Positions 36,786-46,973 are shown, counted from the stretch's first letter. The stretch: DNA of 64,000 nucleotides from Alkaliphilus peptidifermentans DSM 18978 (GCF_900101495.1 NZ_FMUS01000008.1:1-64000), one strand, 5' to 3'. The notes: generated by a model not told the origin, from the sequence alone. Made by a program: numbers and translations.

Positions 36786-37538
36786 CTATTCATACACAAA
36801 ACGATGCCATTCTTTATGTAAAAATTCACGACTACAGTCCTTAACTGCTTCTTCATATGTAATTTTTCCGTTGTTGCTTAGTATAGCATTTAAGTACTTT
36901 TCTGTATTTATAATGATCTCTTCAATTTTTTCTTTGTCGGTTATGGTTGCTCCATGGGCTGGTATAAACGTATGTTCAGTATAATTCTTTAATTTTTTTA
37001 TAGACTCCAATTGTGCTTTTACTCCTTCTTTTCCAGCAACACAGGGTAATAGTGGCTGGCCTTCGTTTGAAAACATTAGTTCATCACTTATATGCAAGTA
37101 TTTATTGTTTATACTTACTAGAATACCACATATTGAATGACCAGGAAAAGGAATCATTTCAATATTATGATTACCAAACTTAATCACATATGGCTCTTTA
37201 ACAGAGACGTCTGGGGTAAAGTATTTATGCTCTTCCTGGCTGGTCCACATTTCTAAAGTAGTTTTATACTCACTACTGCCATAGATTGTAGCTTTCGGCA
37301 ACACCTTTAAACCATTCATATGATCGCTATGAAAATGACTTATTATTATACCTTCAATTACCTGATTTCTAGAGTTTAAATCCTCCAGTACTTCTAATGC
37401 TTGAAATTCATACCCAGTATCGATAAGCATAACCTTATTTTTATTTAGCAATACTACTATTTTGTTAGCAAAGTGCTTACCCTCTTCTGGATCAAATATA
37501 TATTCTATTATTTCTTCTGTTAACTCATGTCTAATCAT
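36786..37538 (-). CDS. MBL-fold metallo-hydrolase
   Basis: 250 residues. HFHSDHMNGLK near 77-87 is the HxHxDH zinc motif, followed by PGHSICG (third His), HISDE (Asp) and PAHGA (last His), so a two-zinc site is complete. Glyoxalase-II-like hydrolase or lactonase of unknown substrate. AGGAGGAG before ATG. Confidence 0.88.
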   Translation of the reverse strand: MIRHELTEEIIEYIFDPEEGKHFANKIVVLLNKNKVMLIDTGYEFQALEVLEDLNSRNQVIEGIIISHFHSDHMNGLKVLPKATIYGSSEYKTTLEMWTSQEEHKYFTPDVSVKEPYVIKFGNHNIEMIPFPGHSICGILVSINNKYLHISDELMFSNEGQPLLPCVAGKEGVKAQLESIKKLKNYTEHTFIPAHGATITDKEKIEEIIINTEKYLNAILSNNGKITYEEAVKDCSREFLHKEWHRFVYE

Positions 37539-37584
37539 TTTTACTTCTCCTCCTAATATTATTGGATTCCATTTCCTATTAATT

Positions 37585-37630
37585 ATATAATTTAAAGACT
37601 GACATCAGTATGTCAGTCTTTAAATTATAT
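37585..37630. terminator. Strong terminator between the dehydrogenase-like gene and the MBL gene
   Basis: 20-bp perfect stem (37585-37604 and 37611-37630, core AAAGACTGACA / TGTCAGTCTTT) with a 6-base loop directly after the stop of the minus-strand gene. Confidence 0.85.
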
Positions 37631-38536
37631 CTATAAGTAATTTTCGTTTAAGTATTTCTCTATATTCCTAAGCACCTTGAAGGATAGCCTCCCCTTTGCC
37701 TGCCTAGTCCAACCTGCTACCTTATCTGTGTAAATTACATTTTCATGGGTTTTTAGATCTTTATAATATTTTCCCATAGCAACTCTGTCAAATATAGCAT
37801 AATTATCTTTACTACCTATCCATTCTGTGAAGGCCTCTACATCGAAGGTTGGTTCAAGTGAAGTATTTATCAAAATCTTACCATTTCCAAACAGCTTAAA
37901 CCTTTCTGCATTTAATAATTGTGTATTTCTAGGTAAATGAGTAGATAAAATATCAACCTTATGTAATAACTCGTCCAAATCTAAATATTTCACGTCATCC
38001 TTTTCCAGATCAGTTTTTCTAGTTCTATTATAATAATAAACCTCCATACCAAAAGCCTTTGCTGCCTTGGCCAGCATAATTCCTAAAGTCCCCAACCCTA
38101 TTATGCCAAGTTTTTGATCAGTTAGTTCTAACGTTTCGTCCTTCCATTGGTGTTTACCAAAGCCATGTAATAGCTTAACTAACTCAGAAATTATATACTC
38201 TATAACACCCTCGTCGCCATAATCCTTTACCCCTAATACAGTAATATCATGTTCTCTAGCTGCATTTATATCTACATTGGCACTTTTTTCATCATAAAGA
38301 CTACAGCACATTCCAATATATCTTATAGTTGAACAAGCTTCTATTACTACCCTATTAATTGGTGTATTCCAAGAAACCAATACACAATCTGCATCATCTA
38401 TTCTCGAAATTATTTCTTTATCATTATCAGGAAAGTCATTATAAAAAACAACCTCATCAGCCAACTGTTTTAGTCCCATTTTCACTTCATCTATTAATCC
38501 TGTATCATCTATAGCCACTATCTTTCTGAATTTCAT
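37631..38536 (-). CDS. 2-hydroxyacid dehydrogenase-fold protein lacking the catalytic triad
   Basis: 301 residues. The NAD site GLGTLG (148-152) and overall length match D-isomer specific 2-hydroxyacid dehydrogenases. The catalytic residues do not: the usual INxxRG is INTSLEP (Leu227 for Arg), the Glu region reads FDRVAMG, and the final TPH is TDK (Lys272 for His). It may bind NAD and a ligand without dehydrogenase activity, or use other chemistry. GGGAGG lies eight bases before ATG. Single-gene unit with its own terminator. Confidence 0.8.
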   Translation of the reverse strand: MKFRKIVAIDDTGLIDEVKMGLKQLADEVVFYNDFPDNDKEIISRIDDADCVLVSWNTPINRVVIEACSTIRYIGMCCSLYDEKSANVDINAAREHDITVLGVKDYGDEGVIEYIISELVKLLHGFGKHQWKDETLELTDQKLGIIGLGTLGIMLAKAAKAFGMEVYYYNRTRKTDLEKDDVKYLDLDELLHKVDILSTHLPRNTQLLNAERFKLFGNGKILINTSLEPTFDVEAFTEWIGSKDNYAIFDRVAMGKYYKDLKTHENVIYTDKVAGWTRQAKGRLSFKVLRNIEKYLNENYL

Positions 38537-38722
38537 TTGTTTAGCCTCCCATCAAGTGATTGGATTTTAATGCCATATTAATTTCTGTTTATAATATTTG
38601 ATATACCACAATATTATATCAAAAACAAGCTTTCTAGTATACTAAGCGGATCCAAAATTTAATGCAGCTATCGTTATAATCATACTAACCTTCAATATTA
38701 TACTGGAAGTATATCTTAAAAT

Positions 38723-39598
38723 TTATTGGAGATTTTGTGATGGCTTATACTCTTGTTTTAAATTCACCTTTGTGATTTTTTGTTGATATATGCTTCTTGT
38801 TATTATGCTTAGTATTACAATTGATCCACCTAGAATTGCATATTTGCCTGGTGCTTCTCCAGCAAATACAAATACCCATATAGGATTCAGCAATGGCTCA
38901 ATAATAGGTATTAATATGGCATCAACTGCCGATACGTGCCTAACTGCATTGACATATAATATATAGGAAATACCCAGTTGAAAAACTCCTAGAATAAGGA
39001 TGGCTATTATACTAGTATTTGAGGGTGGAGCTGATAGCAAGATGAAGGGTAATCCAATAAAAAAGGTTATAATATTCCCCAATAGGGTTATTTCTATAGG
39101 TGAGTCCTCCTTTTTTATCTTGAGGAAAATAATCATTGCCGCCATAGCCATTCCACTTAAAACCGCCAATGTATTTCCAAGAATATTGCCGCTCTTTAAG
39201 CCCCCTATAAAAAACAATGTCATACCAAGAATTACTGCAATAATCGTTAACCAATCGGCTACATATGTTTTTTCCTTTAAAAACGCCTTTGCAAATAATA
39301 TAACCCATATTGGCGCAGTGAATTGAAGTAATATTGCATTAGCTGAGGTTGTTAGCTTATTAGCTGCTATAAACAGTATTACTAGTAACCCATAGGATAT
39401 TGCACCTAAAAGCTTTATCCTATCAATTGACCTTATTGGCCTTTTCAAATAAATAAGCATAATTATAGCTGCGATTCCACTCCGTGCACCAGCAATTGCT
39501 AAAGGATTCCATTCCACCAATTTAATCAGTAATCCTCCAGTACTCCATAAAACAGCGGTAATAACTAAATAAATAAGTGCTTTTTTTCTATCATTCAT
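38723..39598 (-). CDS. EamA/DMT family exporter
   Basis: 291 residues, ten predicted membrane helices in two EamA repeats (first with AVLWSTGGLLIKL and GARSGIAA; second with ISYILYVNAVRHVSAVDAILIPIIEPLL). Exports or imports small metabolites. Its start overlaps the stop of the aminotransferase gene by four bases (ATGA), so the two are coupled and the cargo is probably the aminotransferase substrate or product. Confidence 0.9.
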   Translation of the reverse strand: MNDRKKALIYLVITAVLWSTGGLLIKLVEWNPLAIAGARSGIAAIIMLIYLKRPIRSIDRIKLLGAISYGLLVILFIAANKLTTSANAILLQFTAPIWVILFAKAFLKEKTYVADWLTIIAVILGMTLFFIGGLKSGNILGNTLAVLSGMAMAAMIIFLKIKKEDSPIEITLLGNIITFFIGLPFILLSAPPSNTSIIAILILGVFQLGISYILYVNAVRHVSAVDAILIPIIEPLLNPIWVFVFAGEAPGKYAILGGSIVILSIITRSIYQQKITKVNLKQEYKPSQNLQ

Positions 39599-40794
39599 CT
39601 CAATATACCTTTATTCTTCTCAATTTTTTCTATTACATCCTCTAGCATATTACACATACTTGTTATTTCCTTCTGGGAAATTGTTAAGGCAGGTGAAAAT
39701 CTAATTATGTTCCATTTAGGGACTGTTCCAATAAAGTAACCCTGATTAAGCATATTATCGGCTATTTTCTCCGCAGCATCACTATTAAACTCCATTGCAA
39801 CTAATAGACCCCGGCCTCTAACTTCCTTTACTATGGTGCTAAAGCTTTGAATTTCTCTTAATTGACTTATAATGCTACAACCAACATCCTTTGATCGTTG
39901 TATTATATTATCTTCTGTCATAATATTCAAAACCTCAATTGCAACAGCACAGCCAAGAGGATCATTTTGATGAGACTGCACATACGTGAAATTCATTTCC
40001 TCTACCTTCTTTGCAGTTTCTAAATTCATTACAATACCACTAATAGGATAGCCGTTACCCAGTGACTTCCCTAATGCAACAATATCTGGTTTAATGTTAT
40101 AATGATTATACCCAAACCACTCTCCAGTTCTTCCCAAACCAGTAGTAACTTCATTTGCAACAATTATACCTCCATATTTTTTTACCTCATTTACCAACAT
40201 ATTTACTAGCTTTTGGGGTGGAAAAAGAACCCTCCCCCCTAAGGCTGACTCCAGTACGAAGGTTGAAATATCACTAAAATCAATATTTTTCAGAATATCA
40301 CATTTGGTTGTACAATGGTGGCTGCAGCAGCTATTGCACTGTAAAAAATCTACCTCTATCCACATTTTGTTGTCTCTTGGCCCACCAGCATTAGAAAAAG
40401 CAGATAAATATGAGGATGAAAATGTTAATAGCTTATTTCTCCTTGAAACAAGCTTTGCTAGTCTTATACTTAGTTCTACCGCCTCGCTTCCTGAGCTTAA
40501 AAAAACAGCCTTACCATCATCAAATTCTATTTTTTTTAGCAAAGAAACTGCCAGTACTTCTGCAATGTCACAGGTTAGCTTGTAATGTACATTCATAAGC
40601 TTACTGGCTTGATCTATTAAAATATTAGTTATCCTTTTATTGCTATGCCCTAGTGCTGTACACCACATACCTGCTTCAAAATCGATTAATCTTTTACCTT
40701 CTTTACAAAATAAATCCGTATTATTTCCTCGTATAATATCTGTTTTTTTAATGGAATGACATTTTAATATATGCTCTAAAGTTAATTCTTTCAT
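39595..40794 (-). CDS. Class III aminotransferase with a Cys/His-rich insertion
   Basis: 399 residues. PLP Lys243 in LGKSLGNGYPISG, SSGSEAVE phosphate loop near 100-107, and GLGRTGEW identify class III (omega-type) aminotransferases. Two features are unusual: the Asp that pairs with the PLP nitrogen (normally DEV) reads Ala-Asn-Glu-Val (Asn214), and residues 153-165 hold five Cys and two His in 13 positions. The mammalian GABA aminotransferase has a Cys-bound Fe-S cluster in a comparable part, which is a possible analogy. Divergent from a MocR regulator and coupled to an EamA exporter, so amine or amino-acid turnover is likely. Confidence 0.88.
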   Translation of the reverse strand: MKELTLEHILKCHSIKKTDIIRGNNTDLFCKEGKRLIDFEAGMWCTALGHSNKRITNILIDQASKLMNVHYKLTCDIAEVLAVSLLKKIEFDDGKAVFLSSGSEAVELSIRLAKLVSRRNKLLTFSSSYLSAFSNAGGPRDNKMWIEVDFLQCNSCCSHHCTTKCDILKNIDFSDISTFVLESALGGRVLFPPQKLVNMLVNEVKKYGGIIVANEVTTGLGRTGEWFGYNHYNIKPDIVALGKSLGNGYPISGIVMNLETAKKVEEMNFTYVQSHQNDPLGCAVAIEVLNIMTEDNIIQRSKDVGCSIISQLREIQSFSTIVKEVRGRGLLVAMEFNSDAAEKIADNMLNQGYFIGTVPKWNIIRFSPALTISQKEITSMCNMLEDVIEKIEKNKGILR

Positions 40795-40863
40795 TTTATT
40801 ACCATCTCCACCTTTGACAATTACTATTTTTTCATTATACTTTAATTATATATACAAAAACAT

Positions 40864-40912
40864 AAGGTACAATATTAAATAATAGCATCTGTACCGGTAC
40901 AAAACATCTGTG
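40864..40912. promoter_or_regulatory. Candidate MocR operator between the divergent genes
   Basis: Contains a 12-bp palindrome TGTACCGGTACA (40890-40901), a direct repeat of GGTACAA (40866-40872 and 40896-40902) and of CATCTGT on both sides. MocR/GabR-type proteins bind direct repeats in such divergent regions. Confidence 0.45.
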
Positions 40913-40949
40913 TTTATATATTATAAGATTTCTGGAGGTGTGATAATAG

Positions 40950-42311
40950 ATGATAAAGAAATATGAATTAATAGTAGAGGATATTGAAAAGCTAATCCAC
41001 CTAAATGTTATAAAGCAGGGTGAAAGATTACCTTCCATTAGATCACTGGCAATTAAATATAGTTGTAATAAATCTACTGTAATAAGAGCCTATAAAGAGC
41101 TTGAAGCCAAACATAAGGTGTACGTAATTCCAAAGGGAGGCTTTTATGTAGTTGAAAAAAATAGTTCGATTTCATCTGAAATCCCCATCATAGATTTTTC
41201 ACAAGCCATGCCAGACCCTAAACTTTTGCCCTACAAAGAATTTAATCATTGTATCAATAAAGCTATAGAAATATATAAAAGTAGTTTATTTTCATATAGT
41301 GACTCACAAGGCTTGGAGTCATTAAGAAAAATACTTGTGAAGGATTTTAGTCAACATCAAATTTTTACTTCTGCTGAAAAAATATATATTACCTCAGGAG
41401 CCCAGCAAGCCTTAACCATATTATCAAAAATGCCATTTCCTAACGGCAAAAAAAATATTTTGGTTGAACAACCTACCTACAGTCTAATACATGGGATAGT
41501 AGAATTAAATGGATCAAATTTGGTTGGAATATCAAGAAATTTAAAGGGTATCGACTTAGACGAATTAGAGTCAATTTTTATGAAGGGTGATATCAAGTTT
41601 TTCTATACCATTCCCCGCTTTCATAACCCTTTAGGAACAAGCTATTCAGAGGGGATGAAGAAAAAGATTGTAGATCTGGCAGAAAAATATGATGTTTACA
41701 TCGTAGAAGATGATTATTTAGCTGATATTGAGACCAATAAAAAAGTATTGCCTCTTTACTATTATGATTTATCAGAAAAAGTAATTTATGTGAAGAGTTT
41801 TTCAAAGGCCTTTATGCCTGGTATAAGGGTTGGGGCTGTTGTCCTTCATTCAAAATTGATGAGTGAATTTTTCAAACATAAAAGAAGCATGGATTTAAAT
41901 ACATCTGTACTGTCACAAGGGGCTTTAGAAATCTTTATCAATAGTGGAATGTATGCAAAGCATATTAAAAAAACCCAATCTAAATACAAGGGTAAGATGG
42001 AGTATTTACGAAGAGCATTGAAGGATGTAAATAAAAATGGGGTGGAAATTTACACACCTGAAATGGGCTTCTATGCTTGGGTAAAATTTACTGAGGTATT
42101 CAATGTTAAAGCTCTAATAGAGACATTAAAGAGGAAAAATGTTTACTTGGCACCATCTGAAGAGTTTTATATTAGAGACAATGTAAAGGAAAATGGCTTT
42201 AGAGTTTGTATTTCAAAGCTTTCAGATGAACAGATTAGAAGTGGAATTGAAATCATATTTAATGAAATACAGAATATGAGAAAAATTACATGGAGAAGCT
42301 CTAAAAACTAA
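40950..42311 (+). CDS. MocR-type regulator (GntR HTH plus aminotransferase-like domain)
   Basis: 453 residues. Residues 1-70 are a GntR winged HTH (GERLPSIRSLAIKYSCNKSTVIRAYKELE), then a fold-type I aminotransferase domain with PLP Lys in VKSFSKAFMPGIRVG near residue 285 and VEDDY. PLP-bound MocR/GabR proteins sense amino compounds. GGAGGTG is eight bases before ATG. Divergent from the aminotransferase/EamA pair, which it probably controls. Confidence 0.92.
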   Translation: MIKKYELIVEDIEKLIHLNVIKQGERLPSIRSLAIKYSCNKSTVIRAYKELEAKHKVYVIPKGGFYVVEKNSSISSEIPIIDFSQAMPDPKLLPYKEFNHCINKAIEIYKSSLFSYSDSQGLESLRKILVKDFSQHQIFTSAEKIYITSGAQQALTILSKMPFPNGKKNILVEQPTYSLIHGIVELNGSNLVGISRNLKGIDLDELESIFMKGDIKFFYTIPRFHNPLGTSYSEGMKKKIVDLAEKYDVYIVEDDYLADIETNKKVLPLYYYDLSEKVIYVKSFSKAFMPGIRVGAVVLHSKLMSEFFKHKRSMDLNTSVLSQGALEIFINSGMYAKHIKKTQSKYKGKMEYLRRALKDVNKNGVEIYTPEMGFYAWVKFTEVFNVKALIETLKRKNVYLAPSEEFYIRDNVKENGFRVCISKLSDEQIRSGIEIIFNEIQNMRKITWRSSKN

Positions 42312-42342
42312 AAGGTTAAGTGGGAAAATCACACAATGCACC

Positions 42343-42371
42343 TACAAAAATACAGATGTATTTTGTTGTAA
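42343..42371. terminator. Weak terminator between convergent genes
   Basis: AAAATACA / TGTATTTT stem with imperfect extension, between the MocR stop and the MFS stop; T-rich on both strands. Confidence 0.4.
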
Positions 42372-42372
42372 T

Positions 42373-43557
42373 TTAACTTTGAAGATGGGTTATCTTGGCT
42401 TTTGGGTAATAATACATGTGATATCGAAGACTTAATAAGAATGCAAAAAAGCACAATACGCCTTGAAATATTAGCATGTTTTTTATTCCTATTACATCTG
42501 CCAGCCACCCAGATAAGGTGGTTGAAAATATTCCACTTAGTCCCATATATACTGCCATTGCTATCATCTGAGACATGGTTTTCAGCTTTGCAGGACTTAT
42601 CTCATCAATCAAGTATTTAGAGATAAAAACAATAATTGAGAAGGTAACTATCTGAAAGCTGCCTAATGCAATAATTAATGAAATATTACTACTGAATGCC
42701 ACAAGTATCATTCTAAAGGTTAAGGCGAATGATGAGAAAATCAATAGCTGACTTAGCTTATATCTTACCCTTAGTAGTTTTGCTAGAAAAAGTATCGGAA
42801 TTTCACTGAAGGCGGCAACGAACAGATATAAGCCCACCTGAAACTTTGTCCCCCCATAGTTATTAATAATTATTTGAGAAAACATACCCACAGCCTGTAG
42901 GGCTGAAAATAATAAAAAGAATATAACCAGTAGTTGAATATACTGCTTATTAAAAAATAATTCCTTAATTTCTCTAGAGGTTATTGGCTCTAAAGGATTA
43001 ACTCCATTGCTTTTACCCTTGGCATCCTGCATGTTTAAAAGGGTAAAGAATAGAACAACAGTACAAATAATATATATTATATATAAACTATGCCAACCTG
43101 TTTTATCAATTACTTTACCTACAAAGACCGCTGCTATACCCCAGCCTGCCGAACCCAGTGCTCTTATAGATCCAAAATTTTCTTTGATTTCACTACTGCT
43201 TTCTAAGACCCAGCTATCTCCAAGGGCCATAACAGATGACTGAAAAAATCCAATTATTGAAATTAAAATAATAATATATGTAATATTTTGGGATTGAAAG
43301 AAAAGAGCTACGCTACAACATAGTAAAATCATATATACAATGAAAATCTTTTTGATTGTATTTTTTATATCACATAAGTAGCCAGTGATAAACTGTCCTA
43401 TTACCCCTGCAAAAATCATTAAGGATATAATAACTCCTATTTTTGTATTACTAATCTCTAAGCTATTAAGATACGGGACGGCAAAGGCCCAAAAAGTAGC
43501 TATAGTAAAATAAAAAATAAAATACATCTTTTGAAATTGTTTTAGGCTTGCACCCAT
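42373..43557 (-). CDS. MFS transporter (MFS_1-like / 3-phenylpropionate permease type)
   Basis: About 394 residues with 12 hydrophobic segments. GDSWVLE and GSIRALGSAGWGIAA in the first half, and the DEISPAKLKTMSQ loop in the second, resemble the lactose-permease/PPP-type MFS family, perhaps for sugars or aromatic acids. The frame extends to 43596, but ATG 43557 with AGGAAAGATGGTG upstream is preferred. It follows the acetyltransferase gene by 62 bases, likely one transcript. Confidence 0.85.
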   Translation of the reverse strand: MGASLKQFQKMYFIFYFTIATFWAFAVPYLNSLEISNTKIGVIISLMIFAGVIGQFITGYLCDIKNTIKKIFIVYMILLCCSVALFFQSQNITYIIILISIIGFFQSSVMALGDSWVLESSSEIKENFGSIRALGSAGWGIAAVFVGKVIDKTGWHSLYIIYIICTVVLFFTLLNMQDAKGKSNGVNPLEPITSREIKELFFNKQYIQLLVIFFLLFSALQAVGMFSQIIINNYGGTKFQVGLYLFVAAFSEIPILFLAKLLRVRYKLSQLLIFSSFALTFRMILVAFSSNISLIIALGSFQIVTFSIIVFISKYLIDEISPAKLKTMSQMIAMAVYMGLSGIFSTTLSGWLADVIGIKNMLIFQGVLCFFAFLLSLRYHMYYYPKAKITHLQS

Positions 43558-43619
43558 ATATACACCATCTTTCCTAAAGTAACAAATAGATTCCAAATGA
43601 TTTTCATGCTCCGCCTAAG

Positions 43620-44069
43620 TTAATGGGATTGAAGATAGAGCATTTCAAGATGGGGTATTCCATCCTCTAAGTATACATCAGATATTACTTGAAAGCCTAA
43701 GCTCTCATAAAAGGCAAGTAAATATTCCTGAGCCGAGATTCTGATATTAGATTCTCCAAAATTAGATTCTATATATCTAATCGCCTTATGCATAAGCTCA
43801 TTCACGATGCCTTTACCACGATAATCTTCTATTACAAGTACTCTTCCTATTGAGATCTCATCATAAGTAACTCCCTGAGGTAATACTCTTAAATAGGCAA
43901 TTATACAATTATTATCCTTAAGAAAAAAATGTATTGCTTCTTGGTCCTTATCATCACATTCAAGGTAAGGGCAATTTTGTTCAACAACAAATACCTCCAC
44001 TCTTCTTTTTAATATTTCATATATCTCTTCATTGGTTAATTCATTAAATTTCTTTATATACCATTCCAT
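43620..44069 (-). CDS. ElaA-like GNAT acetyltransferase
   Basis: About 149 residues. RRVEVFVVEQNCPYLECDDKD at the N-terminus and IGRVLVIEDYRGKGIVNEL as the acetyl-CoA loop match the ElaA subgroup. Substrate unknown. The frame has GTG 44078, but ATG 44069 with AGAGGTG eight bases before it is preferred. Confidence 0.87.
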   Translation of the reverse strand: MEWYIKKFNELTNEEIYEILKRRVEVFVVEQNCPYLECDDKDQEAIHFFLKDNNCIIAYLRVLPQGVTYDEISIGRVLVIEDYRGKGIVNELMHKAIRYIESNFGESNIRISAQEYLLAFYESLGFQVISDVYLEDGIPHLEMLYLQSH

Positions 44070-44243
44070 TGAAGGCACCTCTTTAGCTCTATAATTTAAC
44101 TATAATTTAGTATTTATATCTACACCGCAAAGTTTCATTTTTAGTAATATTATATTTTCTATATTTTTCTTAATTTCCCTTTATTTCATAGCTAAATTAT
44201 AGTCTATTTTAACTATAACTGTCGATAGGATTTTAAAAGCAGC

Positions 44244-44275
44244 AAAATGAGTCAGATATCCTGACTCATTAGCCA
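44244..44275 (-). terminator. Terminator after the RND exporter gene
   Basis: AATGAGTCAG / CTGACTCATT stem (44247-44256, 44261-44270) followed by TTTTGC on the minus strand. Confidence 0.75.
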
Positions 44276-44313
44276 ATATAATTTTTGAAGTATATAACCC
44301 TTCACTTCAGCTA

Positions 44314-46938
44314 TTATTGGTTTGAAGGCTGCACTATTTTTCTTATGTCCTTACGATAGAGTACTAAGTATAATGCTGGTAGTAATGTTAATGTTAGCAC
44401 CAAGCACAGTGACATTCCTACTATTGTTAACAGACCAAAGCTGGATAGACCTGGATGATTGGTAAAATAGAGACTTCCAAAGCCTATAAGGGTAGTAATA
44501 GTGGTCATCATTATAGCTTTACCGGTATGTGTTAATATATATGGAATATCTTTATCCTGTGAGGTTTTTATTCTGTGAAGCAAATGAACTCCACTATCAA
44601 CACCAATTCCGATAAGCACAGGAAATGCTATAACACTAAATATATTTAAATCTGTTTTAAATATCGGCACAATACCTAAGGTCATAAATATAGTTAATAG
44701 TAATGGAATTAATATAATAAACGCATCTTTAATGCTCCTAAACATGATAAGCAAAATTATAAATAATGATGTAATACAAAATAAGCTAATTTTAAGAATA
44801 TCCTTCTTTACATATATAGTTACTTCATTCATTATTGCAGGCATTCCAACGGGATTTCTTCCCGAAGCATCTTTTATAGCACTTGCAATAGTATTATAGT
44901 TTTCGCTTTCCCAAATGTTTTTGTTTGGAATAGCTTCAACACTTAACTTACCATCCTTCCCAACAAAATTAGATTTTAAGCTATCAGGCAATTGCTCTAT
45001 TGTTAGTTTCTCTGCCCCCAGTTGTAGCTCTCCAATAGCCTCATTATCCATAAATGACAGCTCTTTCATAATACTCCTTAATGTCATTAAAGATGTATCC
45101 CCTTCAATGGAATCTATAATCTCCTCTATCCTCCTATAGCCCTCCGAATCAGTAGCTATACCATTTCTGTTGGCAGCATCCTTTATGTTTTGAAAGCCTC
45201 CTATTATCTCCATAGGTGTTGATGGATACTCGTTATCCTTCCTGTGGTTGAGGCCCTCATTTAATTGATTAATAACATTTATTTTATAATCCTGCTCCTG
45301 AGGCATATATTCCAGTATCGAATCTAGCCTTTTTATACCATCTTCATTACTGAACTTTGCAATTACCAACATCAATTCTTCTATGCTGTCAACCATAAAA
45401 ATTAGTGATGTAGGATTATAGTCAAATTCCTCTTCTACAACCTCTAACCAGGTTAAGCTCTCCATATCCTGAGGATATATTTTTGACATGTCTGTCTTAA
45501 TTTCAGTATTTAATACATTCCCTAAAAGTGATAATGCTACAATACCCACTATAATTACAAGTACTAATGGTCTTTTTTCAACAGTTTTACCAATGGGCAT
45601 AAGGAATGTATATCCCGACTCCTTTATGGGTTTATGGGTACTCTTTTTAATATCCATAAGTAGTATAATTGTAGGCATAAGGAAAATCATTGTTATGCAT
45701 AAAATAAATATACCCATTCCCGAAATTACTCCCATTTGAGTAAATGCCTTAAACTCTGCTATAAGAAACGTTAGAAAGGCTATTGCTGTTGTTGTAGCTC
45801 CAACCAGCATACCAGAGCTTGTTTCTTTTATAGTAATCGTTACTGCATCCCTAACAGTCCTTCCTGCTCCTCTTTCTTCTAAATATCTAGAAATTATGTG
45901 TACTGCAAAATCTATTCCTAATCCAAGAAGCAGTACAGCAAAGCTAATGGAGAACATATTTAAATTTTTATATGCTAAATATGCAAAGGCTGTGGCTAAT
46001 AATGCCCCCAATAGCAGAGGAAATCCTGCTGCCAAAGGAAGTATTAATCGCCTAAAGGACAGTACAATAAATAATATAATTAGAATAAATGTAATGAAGG
46101 CAGTAGAGAAGAATCCATTAAACATTGTATTATCAGCCTCATTATCTTGAACAAATGCTCCTCCAGTAATTCCCACCTCCACATTATAATTTCCTGCATC
46201 CTTAGTATGGGAAATAAAGCCTTCTAAGCGATTAAAGAATATAACTCTATCCTTCATAAAGTTTTCCATAGCTATGTTAGGCTTAATTACCATTAGATAG
46301 GTATTCATGCTATCATTGACTATATATTTACTATCTTCTTGAATTTCTAAAAGTTCACCAAATATCAGGGCAGAAAACAATTCTTTTTCTTCATGTTCAC
46401 TTAGGTCATAATTGGAGCTAAGCAATTTTGCATATAAATTAAATAGCTTTTCCTTGCTTTCTTCATCTGCATTATCAAGTCTCTCAGTAAAAAGATTAGA
46501 GAAAGAAGCAAAATCTTTATTCCTAAGGAAATTAGATAGACTACTATTATAGTCATTCAAATCGGATTCTAAATTTCTATAATATTTACTGTCAATATAT
46601 AAATGAAAGTATTCATCCAGTGTATCCATTTCCACCTTATACAGCACATTACTTACAGTTTTCTCAAGCATTAGCCTTTCCCCTAATTCCTCAATATAGG
46701 CTTCTGCTTGATTTGAATCCCCCCTTACAACCACCAGCACATTATCCTGAGAATCAAAGGCTTCTTCATACTCCATACTGGCTTTAAGACTTTCGCTGTT
46801 GGCTGGTAGCATTCCCTCCATATTTGAATCCATCCCAATTTTCGATGCAATTAGTAATGCTATAACAAAGCAGGTAATGCTGAAAACAAATATATGCTTA
46901 TATCTTTTTATTATGAAGCTTGATAGTATTGTGAACAT
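44314..46938 (-). CDS. RND-superfamily exporter (MMPL/HAE3 type)
   Basis: 874 residues with the RND layout twice: one membrane helix, a large outer loop, then a cluster of five or six helices. The sterol-sensing-like helix cluster has GLGIDFAVHIISRYLEERG in the first half and GIGVDSGVHLLHR in the second, both with the Asp of the proton relay. No partner outer-membrane genes are present, fitting the MMPL-type of Gram-positives; likely exports lipids or hydrophobic compounds. It follows a TetR gene by 87 bases, which probably represses it. Confidence 0.92.
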   Translation of the reverse strand: MFTILSSFIIKRYKHIFVFSITCFVIALLIASKIGMDSNMEGMLPANSESLKASMEYEEAFDSQDNVLVVVRGDSNQAEAYIEELGERLMLEKTVSNVLYKVEMDTLDEYFHLYIDSKYYRNLESDLNDYNSSLSNFLRNKDFASFSNLFTERLDNADEESKEKLFNLYAKLLSSNYDLSEHEEKELFSALIFGELLEIQEDSKYIVNDSMNTYLMVIKPNIAMENFMKDRVIFFNRLEGFISHTKDAGNYNVEVGITGGAFVQDNEADNTMFNGFFSTAFITFILIILFIVLSFRRLILPLAAGFPLLLGALLATAFAYLAYKNLNMFSISFAVLLLGLGIDFAVHIISRYLEERGAGRTVRDAVTITIKETSSGMLVGATTTAIAFLTFLIAEFKAFTQMGVISGMGIFILCITMIFLMPTIILLMDIKKSTHKPIKESGYTFLMPIGKTVEKRPLVLVIIVGIVALSLLGNVLNTEIKTDMSKIYPQDMESLTWLEVVEEEFDYNPTSLIFMVDSIEELMLVIAKFSNEDGIKRLDSILEYMPQEQDYKINVINQLNEGLNHRKDNEYPSTPMEIIGGFQNIKDAANRNGIATDSEGYRRIEEIIDSIEGDTSLMTLRSIMKELSFMDNEAIGELQLGAEKLTIEQLPDSLKSNFVGKDGKLSVEAIPNKNIWESENYNTIASAIKDASGRNPVGMPAIMNEVTIYVKKDILKISLFCITSLFIILLIMFRSIKDAFIILIPLLLTIFMTLGIVPIFKTDLNIFSVIAFPVLIGIGVDSGVHLLHRIKTSQDKDIPYILTHTGKAIMMTTITTLIGFGSLYFTNHPGLSSFGLLTIVGMSLCLVLTLTLLPALYLVLYRKDIRKIVQPSNQ

Positions 46939-46973
46939 TTATACGTACCTCCATTTCTTATTTTAGGGCGCAG

